Source: Nonomuraea cavernae | GTDB taxonomy: Bacteria; Actinomycetota; Actinomycetes; Streptosporangiales; Streptosporangiaceae | DNA: 64,000 bases | Direction: 5' to 3' | NCBI RefSeq assembly: GCF_014646355.1 | Contig: NZ_BMNH01000024.1 | Location: 2,400-66,399, forward strand | Part shown: piece after piece, positions 56,739-64,000 of the stretch | Layout: each line of letters begins with the position of its first letter | How positions within the stretch are numbered: the stretch's first letter is position 1 | Position numbers and translations under genes: made by a program | The notes under the pieces: model-generated | Database searches by the model: none | What the model was told of the DNA's origin: nothing | Seen by the model: the letters and a program-made list of their open reading frames with translations, nothing else

Positions 56739-58108
56739 GCCGCGACCCGCGGGACCGGCTCCGCGCGCTCTTCGACCCGGGGACCGTCCGGCCGCTGCCG
56801 GGCGACGACGGCTGCGGCGTGCTCGCCGCGCGGGGCGGCATCGGCGGTCGCCCGGCCGTCGCCTACGCGACCGACCCCGGCCGCATGGGCGGCGCGATGG
56901 GCGCCGAGGGCTGCGCCGGCATCGTCGACACCATCGACCTCGGCGTCCGGGAGAGGATGCCCGTCGTCGGCCTCTGGCACTCCGGCGGCGCGCGGCTGGG
57001 CGAGGGCGTCACCGCGCTCGACGGCGTCGGCCAGGTGTTCGCCGCGATGGTCCGGGCCTCCGGCACCGTCCCGCAGATCTCCGTCGTGCTCGGCCCCGCC
57101 GCCGGCGGCGCGGCCTACGGTCCGGCGCTCACCGACGTGGTGATCATGAGCGACAGCGGGCGCGTCTTCGTCACCGGCCCGGACGTCGTCCGCAAGGTCA
57201 CCGGCGAGGACGTCGACATGGAGCACCTCGGCGGCCCCGACCCGCACAGCAGGCGCAGCGGCCTGGCGCACCTCACCGCGCCCGACGACGAAGCCGCCAT
57301 CGACGCCGCCCGCCGGGTCACCATCCTGCTCGGCGGCCAGGGCGAGCTGCGCCCCGGCGACGCCCGCGCCGACGCCGGGCTCGGCGAGCTGCTCCCCGAA
57401 CGCGCCAACCGCGCCTACGACGTGCACCGCATCGTCGCCAGGCTGCTCGACGGCCCCGGCGAGGAGCTGCATCCGAAGTGGGCGCCCAACCTGGTCACCA
57501 CGCTCGGCCGGCTGACCGGCAGGACCGTCGGCGTCATCGCCAACAACCCCCTGCGCAAGGGCGGTTGCCTCGACGCGGCCGCCGCCGAGAAGGCGGCGCG
57601 GTTCGTGCGCATGTGCGACTCCCTCGGCGTCCCCCTCGTCGTGCTCGTGGACGTGCCCGGCTACCTGCCCGGCGTCCGGCAGGAGTGGGACGGCGTGGTC
57701 CGGCGCGGCGCCAAGCTGCTGCACGCCTTCGCCGAGGCCGTGGTGCCCCGGGTGACGCTGGTGATCCGCAAGTCGTACGGCGGCGCGTACGTCGCCATGA
57801 ACTCCCGAGCTCTGGGCGCCTCCGCGGTGTTCGCCTGGCCCACCGCCGAGGTGGCCGTCATGGGCGCCGAGGCGGCCGTGGACATCCTGCACCGCAGGAA
57901 ACTGCGCGACGGCCCGGAGGACGGGCGCGAGGAGCTGCGCCGCCGGCTCATCGCCGAGCACGAGCAGCAGGTCGGCGGCGTCGGCAAGGCGGTGGAGATC
58001 GGCGTCGTGGACGAGGTGATCGAGCCCGCCGACACCCGGCGCCGGCTCGCCGACGCCCTGCTGCGGGCGGTGCCGCTGCGCGGCAACCACACGAACATCC
58101 CGCTGTGA
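56735..58108 (+). CDS. Acyl-CoA carboxylase carboxyltransferase (beta) subunit
   Basis: A 457-residue carboxyltransferase of the AccD/PccB type. Two crotonase-like halves are seen. The first has LWHSGGARLGEGV and VLGPAAGGAAYGPALTDVVIM, an oxyanion turn; the second has VLVDVPGYLPGVRQEWDGVVRRGAKLL and RKSYGGAYVAMNSRALGA. It transfers carboxyl from carboxybiotin to acetyl- or propionyl-CoA. It is about 60 residues shorter than usual, mainly at the N-terminus. No biotin carboxylase or carrier is encoded nearby, so it must share the host's alpha subunit. A natural role is to make methylmalonyl-CoA for the LnmK-like enzyme, though malonyl-CoA supply is equally possible. Confidence 0.88.
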   Translation: MSRDPRDRLRALFDPGTVRPLPGDDGCGVLAARGGIGGRPAVAYATDPGRMGGAMGAEGCAGIVDTIDLGVRERMPVVGLWHSGGARLGEGVTALDGVGQVFAAMVRASGTVPQISVVLGPAAGGAAYGPALTDVVIMSDSGRVFVTGPDVVRKVTGEDVDMEHLGGPDPHSRRSGLAHLTAPDDEAAIDAARRVTILLGGQGELRPGDARADAGLGELLPERANRAYDVHRIVARLLDGPGEELHPKWAPNLVTTLGRLTGRTVGVIANNPLRKGGCLDAAAAEKAARFVRMCDSLGVPLVVLVDVPGYLPGVRQEWDGVVRRGAKLLHAFAEAVVPRVTLVIRKSYGGAYVAMNSRALGASAVFAWPTAEVAVMGAEAAVDILHRRKLRDGPEDGREELRRRLIAEHEQQVGGVGKAVEIGVVDEVIEPADTRRRLADALLRAVPLRGNHTNIPL

Positions 58109-58114
58109 AGCCCC

Positions 58115-58130
58115 TGCTCACTATTGAGCA
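58115..58130 (+). promoter_or_regulatory. Crp/Fnr-type operator, site G (starter-unit genes)
   Basis: TGCTCACTATTGAGCA, a perfect palindrome. TAGCGT (58152-58157) begins 29.5 bp from the centre, the same hexamer at the same spacing as before megasynthase 1. The start would be near 58164, leaving a 25-base leader with GGAG before the ATG at 58189. Confidence 0.8.
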
Positions 58131-58188
58131 GGCAGCGCGGCGGCCCCTGATTAGCGTGACGAACAAGTCCGACCAGACGGAGTGAGCG

Positions 58189-59084
58189 ATGACCAACCCG
58201 AATCCCGTCATCCCGCCCGCCGAGCACCAGACCTCGGTGCCCGCGGCGGATCTGATCAACTCGGCCACGGCCGGCGTGATCGTCGAGCGGACCGCACAGG
58301 TCAAGAACGGCTTCCACGCCAAGGGGCGCAAGTTCGCCCGCATGATGGCGGAGATGGTGACCGCCAAGCAGGTGGGAGTCGCCAGCGTCTTCCTGTACGA
58401 GGAGACGTTCGGAACCAAGGACCGGCTGCACTGGCTCATCCACCTCAGCTCGCTGCACGCGTACGAGCAGATGGTGCACATGGGCACCTCCGACGACGAG
58501 TACCGCGACAACACCGCCGACGGCGGCTGGGACGAGATCTTCGTCGACGGCAGCATGCGGGAGACCGTGCTGCTGCCGCAGTTCTGGGGCATGTACGGCA
58601 CCAAGGTCGACGGCGAGCGCGAGAAGCAGTCCGCGGTCTACCGGCAGCAGGGTGAGATCACCGGGCTGCCCGGCGCCCTCGAGCAGGTGCCGCAGCCCTA
58701 CGAGCAGCTCGTCCACTCGGGCAACTGCGGTCTCCTGCTGCACCGGACCGCCCAGCTCGACTACGACTTCCGGTCCGAGGGACGCACGTTCGCCCGCGAG
58801 GCCGCCGAGTCCATCAACGAGAACCTGCCCGGCGAGGCGACCGTCTTCGTCTACGAGGAGGCCTTCGGCGCGGCCGACCGCATCCACTGGCTCATCCACC
58901 TGAAGTCGCTGAGCACCTACTACAAGGTGCTGGCGCTGCACGTGAAGGACGAGAGGGTGCGGGAGCTGTACTTCCAGGAGCGCATCGCGCCCGAGCGCGG
59001 TGGCGGCACCTGGGCCCGGATGTTCACGCCCGGCAGCATGACCGACACCGGCCTCACCCCGCACCACTGGGGGATGTACGCGAC

Positions 59085-59088
<4 letters not shown>
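58189..59088 (+). CDS. Two-domain protein of unknown function (B-A order)
   Basis: A 299-residue soluble protein, paralogous to the one at 7271. Its first half begins ADLINSATAGVIVERTAQVK (about 21), matching the second half of the 7271 protein. Its second half begins EQLVHSGNCGLLLHRTAQLDYDF (about 173), matching the first half of that protein. Both halves share EGR-F, an EE(T/A)FG..DR(L/I)HWLIHL stretch and a terminal (L)..(H/F)WGMY. It heads the starter-unit operon (A-PCP, halogenase, transferase) and overlaps the A-PCP gene (ATGA). The function is unknown. Placement at the head of the transcript with the loading genes suggests a close tie to starter chemistry. Confidence 0.75.
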
Positions 59089-60842
<1,754 letters not shown>

Positions 60843-60845
60843 ACC

Positions 60846-61793
60846 ATGGGAGACACCACAGTGCGCGGCGCGTACTCGATGAGCCCCGAGGAGCTGAAGA
60901 GCTTCCACACGCAGGGCTACTTCGGGCCGTTCAAGGTCTACGAGATCGACGAGATGCGCCAGAACTGGCGGCGCGAGCGGATGCGTCTCATGGACCGCGG
61001 CAACGCCGTCTACCGGGACGACGCCGCCTCGTCGGGCAACACCAACATCTCCAACTACGACCGGCACCTGGACTCGGCCTTCCTCGCCGACCACATCAGC
61101 CGGCCGCAGATCGTGGACCGGGTGGTCAGCGTGCTCGGCCCGGACGTGCTCTGCTGGCGCACGGAGTTCTTCCCCAAGTACCCCGGCGACGAGGGCACCG
61201 ACTGGCATCAGGCGGACACCTTCGCCAACGCCTCGGGCCAGCCGCAGATCGTCTGGCCGGAGGCGGAGGAGTTCGGCGGCACCATCACCGTCTGGACCGC
61301 CTTCACCGAGGCGAACGAGGACACCGGGTGCCTGCAGTTCATCCCCGGCACGCACGAGACGATGTTCTACGACGAGACCAAGCGCATGCACTACGACCCC
61401 AGCAAGATCAACCAGGAGGACAAGGACGGCGTCCGGCGCGGCTTCTTCGGCTACGACTACCGCGACCTGCAGATCGACCCCGCATGGAAGCCCGACGAGT
61501 CGAAGGCCGTCTCCATGGTCATGAGGCCGGGCGAGGCCATCCTGTTCTGGTCGACGCTCATGCACGCCTCGCTGCCGCACAACGGCCGCACCGAGGAGAT
61601 GCGCCTCGGCTTCGCCTCGCGCTACGTGCCGACCAAGGTGGACGTCTACCCCGACACGGACGAGATCGAGGAGTACGGCGGCCGGGTCAGTCTGGACAGG
61701 TACGGCGCGGTCCTGGTGGCCGGGCAGAACGGCAACCCGCGCAACCGGATCGCGACCGCGACCACCACCGGGCACGCCTTCACGACGCGGTGA
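60846..61793 (+). CDS. SyrB2-like non-haem Fe(II)/2-oxoglutarate halogenase
   Basis: A 315-residue cupin-fold enzyme strongly resembling SyrB2. The metal motif reads His121-Gln-Ala123 in [14 protein letters not shown]. The Asp of the hydroxylase HxD is Ala, which leaves room for chloride and marks a halogenase. The distal His is His240 in [10 protein letters not shown], and the oxoglutarate-binding Arg is probably in [47 protein letters not shown] and [15 protein letters not shown] also match that family. It should chlorinate the methyl group of L-threonine bound to the PCP encoded just upstream. GAGGGG lies before the ATG. Bromination is possible if bromide is abundant. Confidence 0.95.
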   Translation: MGDTTVRGAYSMSPEELKSFHTQGYFGPFKVYEIDEMRQNWRRERMRLMDRGNAVYRDDAASSGNTNISNYDRHLDSAFLADHISRPQIVDRVVSVLGPDVLCWRTEFFPKYPGDEGTDWHQADTFANASGQPQIVWPEAEEFGGTITVWTAFTEANEDTGCLQFIPGTHETMFYDETKRMHYDPSKINQEDKDGVRRGFFGYDYRDLQIDPAWKPDESKAVSMVMRPGEAILFWSTLMHASLPHNGRTEEMRLGFASRYVPTKVDVYPDTDEIEEYGGRVSLDRYGAVLVAGQNGNPRNRIATATTTGHAFTTR

Positions 61794-61838
61794 GGCGATC
61801 GTGACATCTCACAACCCACGGAACGCGGTGATCAACTC

Positions 61839-62963
61839 GTGACCGCCGAACTCAGGCGTCTGACACGGGCCGTGCAGGACGCGCGGCCACTGGTGGACGT
61901 CCTGCGACACCCGGTGCGCCTGGCCGGCCCGCCTGGCCTCGCCTCCCTTGTGGGCCGTGTGACCCGACGGCTGGGCGCACCGGAGTTCGCACTCGACGAC
62001 CAGGACTCACTCGACACCTTCGAACGCCTGGTCAGTGACCATCTCGCGCTGCGCGAGGGCATGGGGGAGGACCTGCCGCCCGACGTCGTCGACGAGATCG
62101 TGGACGACGCGGCGAAGGACGGCTTCGAGGGGCTGTGCGTCCGCGACGAGGTCAAGCCGGCGGACGGTGGCGCGCCGCTGCCCGCCTACGCGGCCGGCGA
62201 CCCGGCGGCCCCGGCCGTCGTGATCGTGGCCGCCTGCGGCATGCCGGCCCGGCTGTGCGAGCGGTGGACGCGCTTCCTGTCCCGCACCCATTACGTGGTC
62301 ACGTGGGAGACCCGCGGCCTGTTCGGCCCCGGCGCGGGCGGCTGCCCGGAGCCCGGGGTGACGGCGCAGGCCGGCGACCTCTTCGCGGTCATGGACCACT
62401 TCGGCGTCCGGCGCGCGCACCTGATGTGCCTGTGCGGCGGAGCCGTCATCGGCCTGGCCGCGGCGCACCGCGACCTCACCCGCGTGGACTCGCTCAGCAT
62501 CTGGCACGGCGACTTCGCCGCCGTCGCGGGGGCCGAGCGAACCTACCACCAGCAGAATCTGGTGGCGCTCATGGAGATGGGCGCGACCGCCCCGGACCGG
62601 GCCGCCGCCATCCATCCCGTGCTCTGCCAGACGATGCTCTCCTCGGTGCCGCCGGATCTGGCGCATCTGGTGGTCTATCCGTACGCGACGGCAGATCTCC
62701 TGCACCGCTACTGCCGGCTGAACGGGGAGATCATGAAGACCGACGTGAGCCCCTGGCTGGCCGGCATCGACCGGCCCGCGCTCGTGGTCACCAGCCGTGA
62801 CGACGAGACCGCGCATCCGGAGGGGTCGAAGGCGGTCGCGGGATCGCTGTCCGACGCCATGCTGCACATCCGACCGCACGGTGATCACATCTCGCTCTTC
62901 AAGGGAGATCCGGAATTGATGAACATGGCCCGCGACTTCATCGATTCGGCGGCGGGCCGATAA
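61839..62963 (+). CDS. SyrC-like aminoacyltransferase, alpha/beta-hydrolase fold with Cys nucleophile
   Basis: A 374-residue protein with an alpha/beta-hydrolase core and a nucleophile elbow that reads C-L-Cys199-G-G in place of the serine form. The C-terminal His is in RPHGDHISLF. In syringomycin, SyrC has a cysteine of this kind and carries chloro-threonine from the SyrB1 carrier to the main synthetase. The same transfer, here to the N-terminal carrier of megasynthase 1, would explain why that protein begins with a carrier that has no A domain. About 100 helical residues precede the hydrolase core. The GTG start lacks a clear ribosome site and lies 45 bp after the halogenase stop. Confidence 0.85.
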   Translation: MTAELRRLTRAVQDARPLVDVLRHPVRLAGPPGLASLVGRVTRRLGAPEFALDDQDSLDTFERLVSDHLALREGMGEDLPPDVVDEIVDDAAKDGFEGLCVRDEVKPADGGAPLPAYAAGDPAAPAVVIVAACGMPARLCERWTRFLSRTHYVVTWETRGLFGPGAGGCPEPGVTAQAGDLFAVMDHFGVRRAHLMCLCGGAVIGLAAAHRDLTRVDSLSIWHGDFAAVAGAERTYHQQNLVALMEMGATAPDRAAAIHPVLCQTMLSSVPPDLAHLVVYPYATADLLHRYCRLNGEIMKTDVSPWLAGIDRPALVVTSRDDETAHPEGSKAVAGSLSDAMLHIRPHGDHISLFKGDPELMNMARDFIDSAAGR

Positions 62964-63086
62964 TATTGTTAATTCGCTCCTCGATCGATTTTCTCATCGA
63001 GCCGGAAAATTCCGGTACATCCTGTTAATCAGTCGCTTGACGGGTAGGGCTAGTGTATTCCCGGCATACACATGAGGGGCGAGCTG
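62964..63086 (+). promoter_or_regulatory. AT-rich promoter region of the Crp/Fnr regulator
   Basis: This stretch is far richer in A and T than its surroundings. It contains TGTTAAT twice as a direct repeat 56 bp apart (62967 and 63023), CCGGAA-AA-TTCCGG (63002-63015) and a weak hairpin CTCGAT/ATCGAG (62980-63001). TAGTGT (63051-63056) could be the -10 box with a start near 63063. No TGCTC-N6-GAGCA palindrome is present, so the regulator does not appear to control itself through the cluster operator. AT-rich control regions of this type are typical targets of Lsr2-like silencing, which is only an inference here. Confidence 0.45.
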
Positions 63087-63761
63087 ATGAAGTCCTCGGA
63101 TGTCGCGCAACTGAAGGACGGCCTCCGCTCCTTCATTGCGCACGATGCGTCAGGAGCATGTTCGATCAGAGTGCCGAAGCGCGCCAACATCTACAACTGC
63201 GGGCAGCGTGACAGCAATATCTACGTGATCGAAAGCGGGCAGATCAAAACCCAGATGTACGCCCGCTGCGGCAAGGAGTGCCTGCTGTCGATCTTCACCG
63301 CCGGCGACATCTTCGGTGAGTCCTCGCTGCTCGGGGCCGAGCGCAGCGAGACGGCGACCGCCATGCGGACCACCTGGGTCCGCCGCATCCCGGCCGCCCG
63401 CTTCCGCGCGGCGGTGGCCGACCACGAGCTCATGGACGGGTTCGTCGACTACCTCGCGCTGCGGCTGCGGGAGCAGCAGGAAGTCATCGCGACAATGGTG
63501 ACAATGGACAGCGAGCAGCGCCTCGCCTCGGTCTTATTACGGTTATCCCGTAAAATCGGCAAACGTCGCTCGCCGAATGTGCGGGCCATTGAGGAACGCA
63601 TCACCCAGGAAGAACTCTCCGGCATGGTCGGCACCACCAGATCTCGCGTCGGCTTCTTTCTGAAGCGATTCAAGGACGCCGGTCTGGTCCTGCCGACCTC
63701 GGACCCGTTCCTCGTGGTGAACGAGGAACGCCTGGCCGAGTACGTCGACGAGGTCGACTGA
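63087..63761 (+). CDS. Crp/Fnr-family transcriptional activator (LnmO-like)
   Basis: A 224-residue regulator with an N-terminal cyclic-nucleotide-binding-like beta-roll (SIRVPKRANIYNCGQRDSNIYVIESG, then GDIFGESSLLGAERSETATA), a long dimerisation helix and a Crp-type winged HTH (ITQEELSGMVGTTRSRVGFFLKRFKDAGLV). Aligned with E. coli CRP, Arg180 is kept while Glu181 is Ser and Arg185 is Phe, so a half-site other than TGTGA is expected. Seven TGCTC-N6-GAGC sites before the cluster units fit. Four Cys residues lie in the beta-roll region. Three TTA codons occur close together (63534-63539 and 63543-63545), so translation may depend on the rare Leu tRNA. ATG 63087 has GAGGGG upstream; ATG 63072 is an alternative. 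From memory, leinamycin's LnmO is an activator of this family. Confidence 0.9.
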   Translation: MKSSDVAQLKDGLRSFIAHDASGACSIRVPKRANIYNCGQRDSNIYVIESGQIKTQMYARCGKECLLSIFTAGDIFGESSLLGAERSETATAMRTTWVRRIPAARFRAAVADHELMDGFVDYLALRLREQQEVIATMVTMDSEQRLASVLLRLSRKIGKRRSPNVRAIEERITQEELSGMVGTTRSRVGFFLKRFKDAGLVLPTSDPFLVVNEERLAEYVDEVD

Positions 63762-63779
63762 GCGAGGCCGACTGAGCGG

Positions 63780-63820
63780 GAACGGCTGGACCGGCCGGTG
63801 CGGGGGGCCGGTCGCCGTTC
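63780..63820 (+). terminator. Hairpin terminator after the regulator gene
   Basis: GAACGGC (63780-63786) pairs with GCCGTTC (63814-63820), and inside it ACCGGCC (63790-63796) pairs with GGCCGGT (63806-63812), giving a long interrupted stem. It lies between convergent genes and begins 18 bp after the regulator stop. Confidence 0.65.
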
Positions 63821-63888
63821 TGCCGGTTCACCCGTTCTGCCGGTTCACCCGTTCTGCCGGTTCACCCGTTCTGCCGGTTCACCCGTTC
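63815..63888. repeat. 17-bp tandem repeat, four full copies
   Basis: CCGTTCTGCCGGTTCAC is repeated four times without change and followed by six bases of a fifth copy. It starts inside the right arm of the terminator hairpin and fills the gap between the regulator and the convergent gene. There are no spacers, so it is not a CRISPR array. Confidence 0.93.
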
Positions 63889-63903
63889 AGCAGGGTCGGC
63901 CGC

Positions 63904-64000
63904 TCAGCAGGTGATCAGTTCGAAGGGAACCGCCGGACGCCCGCCGAAGCGCTGCCCGGCGGCGTTCACGAAGCCCTCCAGCGGCACCCGCGCACCGCCC
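63904..64000 (-). CDS. C-terminal end of an unknown protein, partial
   Basis: A minus-strand frame is open from the window edge to a TGA at 63904-63906 and would code a normal-looking C-terminus ending FGGRPAVPFELITC. No family can be recognised from about 30 residues. It converges on the Crp/Fnr gene and may mark the cluster edge or a further tailoring gene. The start lies beyond the window. Confidence 0.5.
   Translation of the reverse strand, partial: GGARVPLEGFVNAAGQRFGGRPAVPFELITC

Noticed and set aside
60846-61793. Phytanoyl-CoA dioxygenase-type hydroxylase
   Set aside because: The metal motif is His-Gln-Ala rather than HxD/E, and the surrounding sequence follows SyrB2, so halogenase is the better call.
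62980-63001. CTCGAT/ATCGAG hairpin as a terminator of the starter-unit operon
   Set aside because: Only six base pairs, AT-containing and with a 10-base loop. It is too weak to call.
63815-63888. Tandem 17-bp units as a CRISPR array
   Set aside because: The units follow each other without spacers, are shorter than CRISPR repeats, and no cas gene is near.

Overview
The window is high-GC actinobacterial DNA (GTG starts, ATGA gene overlaps, bald GC-rich hairpin terminators, a TTA-containing regulator). Family-level placement, perhaps Streptosporangiales or Streptomycetales, cannot be proved from the sequence. Positions 1-5850 are an accessory flank. It holds the end of an IS200/IS605 TnpB element, a PadR/DUF1048/ABC-ATPase operon, a complete IS3-family element that has split a gene in two, and a small two-gene operon ending in a helix-turn-helix protein.

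Positions 5854-63761 are a trans-AT hybrid NRPS-PKS cluster of the leinamycin family. The diagnostic feature is the C-terminus of the second megasynthase, which runs DUF2156-like domain, PLP cysteine-lyase-like (SH) domain, thioesterase. Three loading genes (59085-62963) match the syringomycin SyrB1/SyrB2/SyrC logic: a Thr-type A-PCP, an HxA non-haem iron halogenase, and a Cys-nucleophile alpha/beta-hydrolase-type aminoacyltransferase. They probably make chloro-threonine on a carrier and pass it to the free N-terminal carrier of megasynthase 1 (13140-25778). That protein reads CP-Cy-Cy-A(Cys)-PCP-Ox-KS-ACP-KS-KR-ACP-KS, so a thiazole is expected next. Megasynthase 2 (25783-46371) reads DH-ACP-KR-KS-ECH-ACP-KS-DH-KR-MT-ACP-KS-KR-ACP-KS-ACP-ACP-DUF-SH-TE. 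Malonyl units come from the discrete AT-ER protein (10057-12291).

Two beta-branching donor sets are present. One is a LnmK-like acyltransferase/decarboxylase with its ACP (propionyl donor); the other is a KS with Cys replaced by Ser plus an ACP (acetyl donor). There are two HMG-CoA-synthase-like enzymes, one free ECH1 and one embedded ECH2. Tailoring and support genes are an FMO, a P450, an acyl-CoA carboxyltransferase, a CoA ligase, a type II thioesterase, an MFS exporter and possibly a CPA2 antiporter. Two paralogous two-domain proteins of unknown function (7271 and 58189) carry the same two domains in opposite order.

Control appears to rest on one Crp/Fnr-family activator (63087-63761). 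Seven palindromes of the form TGCTC-N6-GAGC(A) sit before the transcription units. At most of them the distance from palindrome centre to a -10-like hexamer is 29.5 bp, the class II CRP geometry. Where no ribosome site is visible, the predicted start of transcription falls on or next to the start codon. Likely units are 7271-12291, 13041-12304 (minus), 13140-50719, 50826-52432, 53817-52429 (minus), 53955-55445, 55545-58108, 58189-62963 and the regulator alone. The window closes with a hairpin, a 17-bp tandem repeat and the end of a convergent unknown gene.
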